From Jaapia argillacea MUCL 33604 (taxonomy: Eukaryota; Basidiomycota; Agaricomycetes; Jaapiales; Jaapiaceae), in the NCBI GenBank assembly GCA_000697665.1, contig KL197733.1, positions 294,333 to 358,332 on the forward strand: DNA of 64,000 nt, given 5' to 3'. Position numbers and translations under genes: made by a program. Below, piece after piece: positions 25,405 through 37,800 of this stretch (positions are counted from its first letter, which is position 1; the number at the start of each line of letters is the position of its first letter). Under the pieces are notes generated by a model. It was not told where the DNA came from. It searched no databases and saw only the letters and a list, made by a program, of their open reading frames with translations.

Positions 25405-26637
25405 CTACTTGTCGGCGGCAGGTTGGATCTGGTAACCGTGCTAAATGCATGTCAATAGACTATATTGACATGGTACAGAACAACGAACCTCTTTTGTCTC
25501 GACTAAAACGAAAGATGAATTCTCTGGGTAAAAGTCAGTTCGAACTGAAAGGTTCAATGTATTGGAATCTTCGTACCAGGCAAGTCAGAGAGGTTTTGGG
25601 ACCACATAACGTCATCCGAGAGATCGATGGTGATGAACTGGTTCTCTTCAATCAGATGTCAGAAAACGTGGTCGCGAAACAGAATAGTAACTCACGTACT
25701 CTGATAATTTAAGTTGATGTAGGCGTTCAATATAGGTTGGACCTTAGCCTCGGCGGCCATGTTCGGGCTACACCGAGGATATGATCAGAAGCCGAAGTCG
25801 ATACAGTTCGCTAAATGACGATCTTACCCAACGGTAGCCCACAAGAAAGTGGGGTCATAGTCTTTGTGTCCGTCACTGTAGACGCGCATAGTTCCTGAGA
25901 AGGTTAGAAAAAGTTTGGTTCATTGGTGTGGTTACCGAAACCTGACAGTTCTCACCAACAGATATGGTGCGAGAAGTCGTTGTCTTGTTGTAAGCCCTGA
26001 ACAGTTGACCCAACGAGGGATCTGAAACGGGGGGCTCCCACCGGGTGTCACCGTCTGCGTCTGTGATCAGTTTGACTTTTTGACCGCCCTACAGAAGAGT
26101 CATGGTCAAACAATTGAGACTGGTCAGAAAGCTACCAGAACATGGAGACACGCACTGTAATCTCGATCTGGCTGGAACTGGCCACGATGTTTCCATGGCC
26201 CTGACGAAATAGGGTTGGCGCACAGCAAAGTGATAGATAGGTCGTTTAAAACCATACGATTTCGTCATTCCCGAATCCAACTTGACCAGAATAAATAATG
26301 CTGGCGCATCCGCCTGTTCCAAATTAATACGTCGTAATCATGAGACTTCAAGAAAGGGATGCTTACTACTTCCAGGCTGCGCGACTATCACTTTCCTAGA
26401 GGATTGTCAATACGAGAATGGGGTTATCAATCGCAGCAGACTCAAAGAAACTCACCAGGCAACTACGTTCTGATCAGTGCCAAGCTGCACATCGGGTGGT
26501 GGAGAGAAGCAGAGGAGGAGTTTGACTTTCTATGGGATATGACAGCATATTAGTCGACGTTGTCACCAGCCAAGATCAACTTCCCTTGCCTTAGTCAAAC
26601 CGTTCCAGCTGAAAGTTATGGTCTTGCTCGTCGGCAT
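25405..26637 (-). CDS. family U protein, apparently intact (unrecognised)
   Basis: I infer a gene of about nine or ten short exons. It starts MPTSKTITFSWNGLTK at 26637 and continues VKLLLCFSPPPDVQLGTDQN, IVAQPG, VGFGNDEI, GHGNIVASSQIEIT, GQKVKLITDADGDTRWEPP, RVYSDGHKDYDPTFLWATVG and PILNAYINLNYQ. It ends GYQIQPAADK. All joins keep frame at GT-AG or GC-AG sites, and most recur in the copy at 41404-42464, which is the main support. No signal peptide or membrane segment is visible. Predicted strands dominate, so a beta-rich cytosolic fold is likely. From memory it resembles a large unnamed agaricomycete family with a VGPN...AYxxxxYQ pattern. Function is unknown. It converges on F-box array member 3. 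Confidence 0.65.
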
Positions 26638-27445
26638 TCTGAAGTGAGAGGTGACAAAACTGAGTGTAGGTTTAGAGGAGTCAATCCTTGCGGAACTGGG
26701 TTAGTTAATTGAGGACGGTCAACTTGCCTTTATATTCCTGCTGCAGGCCCGATGGAGGATAGATTGAGAAGCAAACGGTGCTGGATCGTCTCCGCGGTGC
26801 TGTGTCCGGCATGATCGCTTGGACTCAGGGCAAGGAACGACGCGAGGGTCAGGCACACAGGCGATGCGAGTGATCCCGGGATGGACTTCGCGCGTAAACT
26901 TCATAGGTAGGAGGGATGCATGCCTGTGCTCAGCGGAGGAAAAGGCAGGGGGAGAGATATGCGATCGCGAGGAATATCGAACTTATGGAATGAATGTGAA
27001 GAGTGGAATGTAGGATTTTCGTGAAGGGGGGAGGGTGCAATCATCGGCCCCAGGTGGACTTGGTACCAGTCATGAACCCGTTTTGGTAGGTCCACGTGAA
27101 TGCGGAATCAATAAGTAACGACCATGGTCGTCGATTCTAAGTCAAACCGAACAGCTTATCGATGAACAGAGGAGGCGTATTCTCATCGAAGGCCCACCCA
27201 CTTTGCTGCAGAGTTAGGTGAGACGCACCAGAGGATGCCATTCCCTGAGGCAAAAATTGTGTAAAAATCAAGGGAGGTCAACTTGTCAAGCCCACGCCTT
27301 CGCAATTTTTTTTTTGTTCATCTGACGGTTGGCGTTGCAATGCCGACGGGACGTTCCCGCTTCACCGCCTTTGCTTGCCAGGTGGCTTAAGCTTGCAGCT
27401 TCCAGTCGGCCTTGTTCTGATTCATCTTGGTACCACTCTGATTAA
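26638..27445 (-). promoter_or_regulatory. family U upstream region, duplicated in two other places
   Basis: A TATA-like GAATATAAA lies near 26730 on the minus strand, about 95 bases upstream of the ATG, within GCAGCAGGAATATAA. The same string precedes the copy at 41404 (41287-41299). The more distal part (about 26860-27440) matches the plus strand at 43370-43900. A run of about ten T residues occurs near 27306. Confidence 0.55.
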
Positions 27446-27464
27446 TGGGAGGTACATAATGAAG

Positions 27465-27620
27465 AGTCAGGCTTAAGAATACCGAGCAGCAACGGGATGG
27501 TGGTTCCCACCCGGATTCGGAGTGACTTGCTTGGTGGTTGATGTCGTGGGGGAATGTTCGAACTTTCGCACATGGGGGTCTTCGCTTGGGAACTGCACAT
27601 TATTTCTCCGACCGTTTTCA
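27465..27620 (+). pseudogene. 3' remnant of a subfamily 3 F-box gene
   Basis: This stretch matches the end of F-box array member 3 and its 3' flank (24890-25020). Shared strings include GGTTGATGTCGTGGGGGAA versus GGTTGACGTCTTTGGGGGAA, then GTTCGAAC and GTCTTCGCTT. Only the last 15 or so codons and the flank survive. The left break lies against the family U upstream DNA near 27445-27465. It is the trace of a further copy of the F-box and family U unit. Confidence 0.65.
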
Positions 27621-27879
27621 TCATTACTCCTAGTACTTACTGTATTGGACCTTCGTTCTCCTCGAACTTTCGACCCCCGTGTCGCTTGGAATGTCCCGAC
27701 CTTAATTGAACAACCCGGTATCCATTACCTCAAAATCAAGAGCACATTTTCCATCACACTACCTCAAGTTTTGGTTTCTTCCTCTGCCAAATTTCAGTCA
27801 ATTTTTGTTTCGCAACTTCAACCTCTTCCTGACTACGTTGAGCTTTTTCCTGAAGAATTGGATACGTCAACTCAAAGAT

Positions 27880-29060
27880 TCACCAAGAAGGTGAATGAAG
27901 ACTACGTGCCTGGGCGGCCTGGTGTCTTTGCCTTGCGGCAAGATATTCCTGGAATGCGGCCTCTTCTTCATCGTCTCCTCCCAGGGTCCCAATGATTGCA
28001 GATTGACTCCTCGAACGTTTGACTCCCCGAGTTGCGGGGATCGAAGGCTTAGCGTCCAGGATGGGAGGCTCCATAGGCGGAGAAGGGACCAGATCGTCAG
28101 AGCCATACACCGGAGTATGTTTCGGTTGTATACGAGGAGACTGTGCGGAATACCCAACAGAAGGGGAGTCTTCTTCCTTGACAACGAGGCGCTCCGACGA
28201 CAACGAGTGCCTTCTGCTTGTGGGGTATTGGTGTCGCAAAATATCTTCCTTCCAAACTTGTTGGGTGGCCGTAATTGCGAGTAATCGACGATTCCTCGAT
28301 TCGATTAAACCTTCGATCAACTTGCTCGTCGGATAGCCAATGAATCCTTTGGCACGTAACGTGGCTAAACAGAGAGGTCAGAAAATAGAGGGCAGGGAAG
28401 GTGAGGATTCAAACCCTTCGGCCCGTAGTTGAAAACGAATGTGACAGCGTCCCAGTTTCCACCTCGAGGACTAAAATTGAGTATATTATCCTCTTCGAAG
28501 GCCATACGACTGGAGACATTCTTACCCGCAGTGTTGATGCGATGCATCAAAGTCCTGGACCCCATGGAACATCAGTCTAATCTCTCCTACTTCCAGGTCG
28601 TGGCCTGTAGGGGCCTCCGCATATTCTATCAAAGTGTGTGAGGGCTGCTCTGTGCTTGATGACAAAACTAAATACCTGGATATTTCAAGGGGGAAAACAC
28701 GATAGGGCTGAAGGTTTCCTCAGAAATACGAACCGAATCTATGGCGTGGTGGTATTCCGAGTAGTGGAGAGGAGGGAGGCTATAGAGCTGGTTGTCCCAC
28801 AGCAAAGACACGACGAAATCCCTGCGACGAGGATCCTTGTAATGGATGATAAACCTCTGTGACGGACCCATGTCATTTGTACGCAGTCCAAGTCAAAGAA
28901 CGCTGAATTGACCGCATACCCGTCCTGTCCTAGACACTATGGAGGTGGTGATCGGGTCGCCGCGTTCCATCAGAAACATCCCCACTGGGTGTTCTTCAAC
29001 CTTCACGTCGCCCTCGAATGTTATCCAAGCCTCGAGCCTCGTTTCTGGGCATTTGGGCAT
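27880..29060 (-). CDS. DUF7918-like protein
   Basis: Five exons (29060-28920, 28856-28676, 28649-28526, 28470-28415, 28364-27880) give 328 residues with every junction in frame. The first exon starts MPKCPETRLEAWITFEGDVK, the typical opening of basidiomycete DUF7918 proteins (xAWIxxxGxxxEE). RRFIIHYKDPRRRDFVVSL and FSPIVFSPLK follow, then a more basic and acidic disordered tail with KRSRSQS and GGDDEEEAAFQEY. No catalytic residues are known for the family, and its function is unknown. The tail could carry a nuclear localisation signal. The short 56-base exon is supported only by phase and splice consensus. Confidence 0.7.
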
Positions 29061-29691
29061 TTTAGCTCAAGAGATAGGCTAACGCACCGCGTTCAGTCGA
29101 ACGAGAGACGTTGGGCGTTAAGCTAATTCAATTTGTCGAACAGGTTGAACTTGAGGAAGCGGTCACATTGTAACAATATGACACATGGTTTCGCTTCCGC
29201 TGGCGGAACTCGTCTGCCCACAGCTAATTAATTCTGTCCTCGCACTAGTATTGGCTCGCAGGGACCATACAAGGAGCTTAGTCGCATCAACCCAAAGTAT
29301 GCGGCCCAATCATGCTGTGTTGATATCGACGGATCGATTAGTGCTCATCGACCCGTGGATCAGAGGCAACGTTTGAAGCACGACTCCCAAACGCGTGTTC
29401 TACTCCATCTAATTATACGGTGCCCTGCCAGTATCCTGTCCATTGTCAACCTAACTGCCCCCCTAATCAGAGACAGTGTTGTTACTCGCGCTCCCTTCCT
29501 CTTACTCAGACCGGCGTTCCCATTTCCCTGCCATCTTTCCGGTGCTCATCCCAATCACTTGCCAACCCGAACTGAAGTTCCAGCCGCCTCGCACTCGGAT
29601 TTTGCTAGACTTGTAAGCATCTACTGCTTTTCAATCCATCCTTACCTACATACTAAGTCCGCCTCAGTCAGTATAAGTCAGCACACCATCA
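29061..29691. other. divergent promoter region
   Basis: About 0.63 kb separates the starts of the DUF7918-like gene and the coiled-coil gene. No coding frame stands out. It should contain both promoters. Confidence 0.45.
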
Positions 29692-32600
29692 ATGAGTGTC
29701 GCCAGTATATCGGACCTTCCATCCGCTCGTGCATTCAATGTTCGCGGCCAAATATCTGTCGAAAAATACATTTCGTGGGCCAATTCTCCAGACGCGTTAA
29801 ACGATAGCGTCGGTGACTTATCCATACTGGAGATGAGATGGGGGAAGACACCGGGCAGAGTAGCACACGAGTATCTGATCCTCGTGCTAGAGAGCACCGC
29901 TCTCCGTCTCGAGCGAGATGCTCCCTGGTGGTTGTCTGTGCTGTCACCAGACTTTCGCGATCAATGCAAGGATACGGTAATGATTGGCGGCACCGCCGAA
30001 CATCTCGCGAAGCATACAGACCAAGTTCTCGCCACCCTCACAATCGAACCCTCGGTCCTCCGTCACTCAGATTTTATCGTCCTCCTTGAACTAATCACCG
30101 CCTCATCGACATTTTACAATGTCTACACGTTCAACTGCTGGTGGTTCGTTTACTCTCTTTGGAGCAATCTCGCCAGGTGTATTCCGAACGCCTCTCTGCG
30201 ATTCCGAGTTGTTACACCCGACGTTGTTCCGGGTCGCGCTCAAGGCTTGGATGCCGTTGAATTTTCGCAGAAGCTGCAGGAAGGACATCTATCTGGCTTG
30301 GTCCGAGTCCGTGGAGATCCTGCGGCGCTGCGAACGAAGAGGGATGTTGAAGGAGTTTCAGCCCTTGTTGAGTCATCGTTCCGCCACGTTGAAGCAGCGA
30401 AGATCCATTTGGGAGTGCAGATGGAATCGCGACTTCAAGCTGCGCGCTCAGAGTGGACGCGCGAGCTCGGTTCCTGTCGTCTTGCTCATCGGGAATCAGT
30501 GGACAAGCTTCAAGCAGCCGTGAGCGAGATGGAGGGAAAGAATGCCTCTCTTGAACGGAAAACTATGGAGTTGTCTAGCAAGCTACGAATCAGTGAAGAC
30601 GATGGACGCCGGGTGAAGGAGAAACTGGAAGAAGGCAAACTTCGGCAACGGGAAATAGAGGGAAAGAATGCCACCCTTGGACAACAGGCGGAATCACAAG
30701 CGGCCCAAATTCTGGCGCTGACCAACCAGCTACGAGACCGCGCACACGATATAGGTCGGGCGAAGGAGGAAAATGATCGCCTAGAGAAGGTGGTCAAAGA
30801 GAACTCAGCGGCCACACAATCACAACGAGCGGCGACCATGGCACATTTCTCAGACGGAGGCGGTACCGCTAATCTCCCCCCTTCCATTGGCGACATGAGA
30901 CTTCAGCTTCAGACCCTCCTCGACCGAAACGGAAATCAGTTGCAGCAAGCTGGCACGCTCGGGCAGCGAGTCCTTGCCCAGCAGATGGAACTCGAAGAAA
31001 GAGTCAGGCAGTTACAGGACATGGAGGCTGATAAGACCGATGACGACGATATCGATGCGGATATGAAAAAGGGATATCGCGAATTGACAGATATCATCAG
31101 GACTTGGGACTCTGAAAACGTGCAGTTGTCCAGTGCTTTTGGGGGTCAGGTGCGTACTACCCACGCGATGCTGCTGCTATCTTCTCGGGATTGACTGAAT
31201 GTCGGTTTAGCGTTTGGTCAATGGAACACCTACCCCACCGTCACCCTTCTTGGAGCCGGTTGACCTTGGTCGCGTCGACACGGAGCGTGTGATAAACACG
31301 TCGACTGGGACGTCAGCCGCCCAAGCGCGACGAGCCAGGAATGCCGCTCACCGGCAGGACGATGTCGGTGCGTAACGCTGATTCTTGCGTTGTCAACCAA
31401 ACGGGAGCCTAATACTCCTCTAGAGTTTGCGTTCGAGATTGGGAGCGGGCTGCTAACGGAGGTTCGACGTCTGCAGAGTTTGCTTTGTGAACGCGATAAG
31501 GCCATCCAAGACATGAAAGAGGAAAAGTGCGACTCGGAGAAGACACTTGAAAGTCTGAGAACCGCCCTGACGATTCAAGAACAGAGCGCTGGTATGTCTT
31601 CATGCATGTTCTCTGATATTCCCTTCTCAGCTTGCTATAGACAAATTCAAGGAGGAGATTTGGAACCTTGAAGTAACTCTCCAAGAGCTCCGAACCCAAC
31701 TCACCGACACCCAAGCGACCAGCCAACGACTTGAAGGTGAACACAAACGCCTAACAAAGCAACTCAACTTCTGCCGCGAACAAGTCGACCAGCACAAGAA
31801 CGAATCCGAACGTCTTCATGGCCAATGCGACGAGCTAAAAGCCAAGCGCGAAACCGACGTCGCCGACGCTCGGAAACATGCAGCGAGTTTGCAACGAGAC
31901 AAGGCTGATTTACAGTCGAGTATCGATTCGCTAAAAGCTGAAGTGGCCAAGGCGGGAATAAGACTACCACATTTTGGTTCCCCTTTAACGCCAAATGGTG
32001 ACCATAATAAGTCTCAGATGGTTACACCCGATATGCGAGACGACGATGACATCTTTGGTAGTACTACCGGAGGTGCATCTACTCGGGGGAGGAAATTCGA
32101 CAATGGCGCGCCTTTCCCTCCCGATGGCTTTGATCCCGACTCTTCACCCGACTCTTCCCCTTCAAAACATCTCATCGCTCCCAACCACCCGAGCAACGAG
32201 ATTGAAAGGTTGCAGCGACAACTGGCCCATGCTCAGCGACAGATTGCGACTGTCAAAGGCGCGTTACAGAGGGAGAAGGAGACTAGGATGGATAATCGAT
32301 GGAAATTGGATGCTTCGCCTGGTGGAATGGCTTTGGGACCTGAAGAAGAAGAGGAGATGGATGATGTGGAAGAGATGGGTGTGTTACCGAAGCCCAAAAC
32401 GAAAGTCACATCATTCCGAACGACGAGAGGACGAGGACGCGGGAGGGGTAGAGGGGGGCTCACACTCGCGCAAAGACTTGGTATAGCGGCGAATAGTCCG
32501 GCGTCGGAGTATAACGATGATCAAGTTACCGTTACCCCAACACCTCCTCTCCCTGCACTCTCTACCAGCCTCCAGGATCTTATGTTTGATGAAGCGGAGG

Positions 32601-32941
32601 AAGATCAAGACGGAGAAGTTCGGCAAGCATCAATCGGAGAACAGTCGCCTACCCCTTCGAATAGCGTTAGCGTGGATGGGATGGACCCGGCCTTTGCAAA
32701 CGTCCTCAAGCGCAAGTTGTCGACAAGTTCCATTCCACCCCAATTCAGTCCTTTGCGTCAGAGCGTTGTTACTCGCGGTGCTCGTGCTGGAACTGTAGTT
32801 CGTCGGAATAGAGGAGGTGCTGTGTTTGCCGCCGAGTCAGATGTGACGCATAGGCAATCGGTGACTGCGGTTGAGTTTGGTGTGCAGACTGAGGTAGTTG
32901 AGGAGCCTCTTGTTGTTTTCACACCTCCCCCCACCGTATGA
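29692..32941 (+). CDS. large coiled-coil protein with Arg-Gly tract (unrecognised)
   Basis: Four exons (29692-31149, 31211-31367, 31424-31591, 31641-32941) encode 1027 residues. The first 200 residues form a compact-looking domain with EYLILVLES, CKDTVMIGG and NCWWFVYSLW, a pattern I recall from unnamed basidiomycete proteins. From residue about 240 there are several hundred residues of heptad-rich coiled coil. The tail is disordered and acidic (EEEEEMDDVEEM) and includes a tract RTTRGRGRGRGRGG that could bind nucleic acid. All intron joins keep frame. The architecture suggests a structural or scaffold protein, but nothing fixes its role or location. Confidence 0.75.
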
Positions 32942-33374
32942 CGGTTCTTTTGCACAAAAATCGTTTCTTCGCCCTGTGTAATCAATCCCACCGCTGTAAA
33001 AACTCAACCGTGCTGCCCCGATCAATTAGCCTTCAAATGGTCTGAAGGCGTCCTGTACATTGTGTACAGTCTCCACACTTCAGAAAGCGGTTGTAAGCTG
33101 CTTGAATCCCTGAACGTCAACCATGGTGTTACCCCCGGAAAAGTGAAGAGTATACTATCCCCTCCAGGGTCGATTCAATCGCATAACTTTCGCCATCTTG
33201 AACTGTATTCGCGCACTTGAAGGTAGGCACCACCGCAAATACCGCTGACCATGATCAACGTCGCTTCGTCCTCCGCGTTGAAGGACCGATAGTGTCGTCC
33301 CCGGTCCCCTTATCTGAGGAGCTTTCTCTTCGTTACGGTGTCTAGAATCCCCGTTTATTTTATCAACAAAAGCT
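32942..33374. other. convergent intergenic region
   Basis: About 0.43 kb of 3' flanks lies between the coiled-coil gene and the F-box gene. No coding signal was seen. Confidence 0.45.
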
Positions 33375-34538
33375 TCACCGACACCAGTCATTTGGAGGAA
33401 ACAACAACTGGAGGTCCTCGGGCTGCAACCCGTGATCCTCCTCCACATCTACGCAGTTTGCTTCGCCCCAGCATCCCTCCCCACCCCAAACCATGTCCTC
33501 CCACTCCAATCTCGCTTCGTGAAAACTGTATGGGCCCTCCTTTCCTCGCCACCCTCTCTCCGTTACATCCACGCCTGCGTCGATAGCCCTGCGCTTCCTC
33601 TCCTTCCCGAAATCCCGAATAACTATTTTTTGTTCTATGGCATTGGGATCGCGGATATGTTCGTGAATACCGTTTGGATGAGTCCGAAGAACTAGTTGTT
33701 TCAAAGATTTTGGAAACTCAAATGGTTCTCCAAACATGGGCCACCATCCGATCACATATCGAAATCCCAAAGCTTCAGCCAAACGAGTTGGGTGTGGAAG
33801 ATCTGATCGAGGGCCGGAAACACAGAGGTAGGTGAGGTTTGGGGCGTACGAAGGTGTCGTGTGGATGTGTGGGGAAATAATCCTCAACAGCTCGTGGTTT
33901 CGCCGATATGTGTCGTCCCGATACGACAGATGGATTCGCTTCAATTTCGGAAATGGCGAGGGGGGAAGGAGAGGACTAGTGGGGGGGCATGGAGTCATCG
34001 GATAAGAGGTGTGTATTGTCAGGGATTTGAGGTGCGGGAGTGATGTGGATAACGCGGGGAGGACGGTGAATTGACCCATGAAGATGCTGAGGGTGCGAAG
34101 TGTTGGGCTTATCAAAGAGAGTATTTGATGGAGAAAGCCGGTCAGTCTGCTGAAAGTTTCTGCCCAAGTGACCCTGTGCTCATCAGTTCTCAGCTGCCAA
34201 GATCGCGTCTTTTGAACCCTCTGTCGGTCCGAGTTGTAAAACCGGATGAAGAGGTGGGCGACTCGCCTCCTCTCGACTGGTATGCTCTCGAGCATCACCA
34301 CGAAAGCGCGAATAGTGGCATCATTGGGCTGAGCGATGTCGAAGGATGTCACGAGTGTCGAGAGACGGATAGTAGAAGTAATGTGGGATAAGAATTTGGA
34401 GGTTAGGATCAGGGAGTTGCAAGTATAGGGATCGGTGATAAGAGGGCGTAGAATGAGGATCCATAGTTCAGCTGGCACTCGAGAGACAGCAGGGGGGAGC
34501 TCCTCTCGTTGTAGTGTCTCAGTAGTAGATATGGCCAT
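33375..34538 (-). CDS. F-box protein, subfamily 2 (copy 2)
   Basis: A single exon of 387 residues beginning MAISTTETLQ. The frame is also open to an ATG at 34589. The F-box is VPAELWILILRPLI followed by LILTSKFLSHITSTIRLSTL. Motifs shared with the 8422-9486 paralogue include HLFIRFYNSD, LRTLSIFMGQF and a C-terminal FHEARLEWEDMV. Beyond that motif the protein has about 40 extra residues that copy 1 lacks, including EEDHGLQPEDLQLL. It is a probable SCF adaptor with unknown target. Confidence 0.8.
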   Translation of the reverse strand: MAISTTETLQREELPPAVSRVPAELWILILRPLITDPYTCNSLILTSKFLSHITSTIRLSTLVTSFDIAQPNDATIRAFVVMLESIPVERRRVAHLFIRFYNSDRQRVQKTRSWQLRTDEHRVTWAETFSRLTGFLHQILSLISPTLRTLSIFMGQFTVLPALSTSLPHLKSLTIHTSYPMTPCPPTSPLLPPSPFPKLKRIHLSYRDDTYRRNHELLRIISPHIHTTPSYAPNLTYLCVSGPRSDLPHPTRLAEALGFRYVIGWWPMFGEPFEFPKSLKQLVLRTHPNGIHEHIRDPNAIEQKIVIRDFGKERKRRAIDAGVDVTERGWRGKEGPYSFHEARLEWEDMVWGGEGCWGEANCVDVEEDHGLQPEDLQLLFPPNDWCR

Positions 34539-34814
34539 GGTCGGTGCACGCCGCAGGTTTGTTGATCGCCATCTTAGAATGCTTCTCAATCGAGCCTTCT
34601 ACAGAGATTGACCGACGGAACCGAAACAGTCGTAGTGGCAGTGAGTAGTTTCGTGGTGACTCGCAAGCACACGGCTGTACACATCCAAGTGAAACTTGCT
34701 AAGCTGAATCCATGATCATGATAATTACGGCGGAAAAAGAGCACATAATCTAAGGAACAAGAGAACGCAAGGCATCCAGAAGCGACAATAACCGAGAGGG
34801 AGGGAGACCGGTGA

Positions 34815-37800
34815 TCAAGTCTTCTTCTTCTTATGAGACCTCTTAGCAGGAGCAGTCGGTGCTGGCGTGATACTCGGAGAGGAAGCGGCGGAAGGCTTCT
34901 CCTCCTTCTCTGCCTTGGCTTCCTCCAAGGCTCGCTTCTGAGATACAAACATGATCATGAGCCCTTCTCATCATTTGGGGAAGGTTGGACGACGAACCTT
35001 TCCTCGGCTCGTGGAGCCTTTGCTGGCTTTACTCGCCTCCTCCTGCGCCCTTAACTCTGCGGCCTCCTTCTCGATCATCCCAAGCAATGTGTTGCACCTC
35101 CGTTGTAACTCCTGCGGTGACCTACTCTTGAAAAACCAGTCAAAGCGGAACACGGGGAATTCAGTGATATCTTTCTTGATCCGGTCGTAGACATCGTCGA
35201 CTCGCATGCCGTAGTAGTGCAGGCGACATAGAAGGTAGCGGTCTTCTTCCTCGCTATAGACTTTGCCTTTCGTTGTTGGGTAGTTGAGTTCCAGTTCTTG
35301 CATTGGATAACGGACAGACGCAATCTTGTCGGCGAGGAGTTTCTCCAGATTTGACCGGCGATCTCGTTTTGCTTCACCTTCGGCGATACGGGTCTTGATC
35401 CTCGCAGCCTCTGCGAAGGATCGGTCAGGGTCAGAAAAAAGCCTACTAATGGGCAAGCGTACCAGAGAGTGTATGCCACCGTTTCCTGAACGTGGGATAA
35501 TACGCGGCGACCTCGTCGGGTGTCTTATCCTGAATCTCTGATGACAGAAGGTCATAGTCATCAGTCCTGGCGTGGATTCAGCACGAAAATCGTTCAGTGG
35601 TTGGAAGCCAACCTACCACCCATGAGATTCCAGCGCTCGAATCAACTGTTGGAAATCACGTCTGCTCCAGTTCTCGAAACCTTGCGCAATGAGATCTTCT
35701 TTCTCTTGAAGCTCCTCTTCAGTCAAAGGCTCGGCTGAGAGAGATTGACATTAGTGGCGCAAGAGAGGAATCGAATGGAGCCATACCATTGTCTATAACG
35801 TCCTGTTCAGCTTGACGTTCAGCCTCGAGAGATTCCGGAGTATCATCGGGGCCCGCCTCTCTCAGCGTAGCAGGGATTTCGTTCAAACGCTGCACACAAG
35901 AGGTGAGGGCCGTAAAACATAAACACCCAGGCCACAACTTACCTTATGAGCAGCCAACTCCTGCGCTTGAAGTTCTGCTAATCGAGGAGGGAAGAATTGG
36001 AAGTCTTGGCTAAATGGGATGGTGGTTAGGGAGGAAAATTAGAGGGACAAGGAGATGGATTTACATTGAGATCTGCTTCGGGGCACGAGGCATCTTGGGT
36101 GCTTTCTCGGTCTTTGAGGGACCAGCTCGCATCGTCTCCTTGAAATAACTGTCAACAGAGTAGTTCGTCTTTCGTTCTCGCTTGGACAGGGAGAGTAAAT
36201 TGAAGTTGAGCGGTTTCCGCGTCTGAATGTCATACAGAAGACGCCAGTAAGTTGACTGGAGTTGACAGGAGCAATAGGACGTACTCCTCGGAAGTCTTCA
36301 CCCTCCCATTGTTGGACAGAAGCGTCGGACTTGAAGTTACTGAGATCTTCCAAGTCGAGTTTCTCGTATTTACTATTCAGCTCGATGGTACGCTGCTCTC
36401 CTCGTTGGATAATCTTTTCAATGTCATCGTCGATAAGCAACCTGAAACAACGCTGTCAGTCCTATTGGGGCGCTACGAAAATCGGTCTAGGATCTCACTC
36501 TTCAGTCGAGTTGACAATCTTCTCCGCGCCGTGGGTAATCATATCCAATAGCTCGTCCTTGCTGGCCGCTAATCGTATTTCAGTTTGCACCCAAAGTAAG
36601 GATATTGGACGGTTGGATACATACCTTTGGCTTGTTGCGCACGACCTTGCTGAATAACTAGCTGATCGAGTCGTAGCTTCTGTGCTGCTCGCTCCAACAT
36701 TCGTTCCTCAACACTGCCCTCTGTGATAAACCGGAATACATAGACCTGCTTGGTCTGACCAATCCTGTGCGCTCGATCCATCGCCTGCAAGTCAGCTTGT
36801 GGATTCCTACAACGCGGGCGAATGGTGATAAGCGAGCTGGGAAGTGATCATACCAAAGAAAATCACGTACCAATCGCTGTCGTACAGCACGACGACATCC
36901 GCGGTGGTCAAGTTAATACCCAACCCGCCCGCACGAGTCGTGAGCAAGAAGATAAACTTGTCACTACCAGGTTTGTTGTACTCGTCAATGGATGATATAC
37001 GATCTTCGTGGGCAGTACTTCCATCAATACGGCAGTACTCTGTCGGAGGCACAGTTAGTAGCATGGTAACAAGGAAGAGAGGAAGCAACACGCACTGTAA
37101 CCTCGGAAAAGACAATAGTCCTCCATGATATCAAGCACACGACTCATTTGACTGAAGATTAGGACACGAGATCCTTGCTCTTTCATGGTTTTCAGTAGCT
37201 TGTCTAGAATGATCATCTTCCCTGAGTTTTGAACCAAGTGTTCGTCGGTGGTGTACGGCGGTCCAGGTTCCTGTCACAAGGATATGAACACGAGATGGTT
37301 ATCCAAGATCCAAAGGACTCACTGCTCCGTCGAACAAGTAAGGGTGGTCGGTAACTTTTCGTAGCTGACGGAATGATTAGGACTGAAAGATGATCTGGGA
37401 GGAATAGATATCACAACCTACCTGCATTACAATGTTCATGAGCCTAGTCTTCCCTTCTTTCTTGCCGGTAAGTCCTAGGTTGTAGAATGAGGAACACAAC
37501 TGGTGGCAAGAACGTTTCGGATGTGTCTCTCACCGTTGACAGCATCGATATCCTTCTCCAATATCGATCGATACCATTTTCTCTGCATCTCCGTAAGACC
37601 CACATAAATATTGATCTCCTTCTCTATAATTTTCATCAGCAAACCTGCAAAAACAAAGGCAATAATATGAAGACGCACTGGGCAGAAGGTTCTTCTCCAC
37701 ATCAGCCTTAACCCTCCGCAATAAAAACGGTCTCAAAATCTTGTGCAAAGCCTCTACGACCATCTTGCTCTTCTCTTCATGCCCCTCCACACTCTCCTCT

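Noticed and set aside
25449-25712. Plus-strand frame of 87 residues as a gene
   Set aside because: The copy at 41961-42305 gives a similar frame on the minus strand, but both are antisense to spliced family U exons that join in frame with good acceptors.
27300-27320. Poly-T run as the tail of a retroelement
   Set aside because: There is no adjoining reverse transcriptase, no target-site duplication and no second copy; it lies inside duplicated family U upstream DNA.
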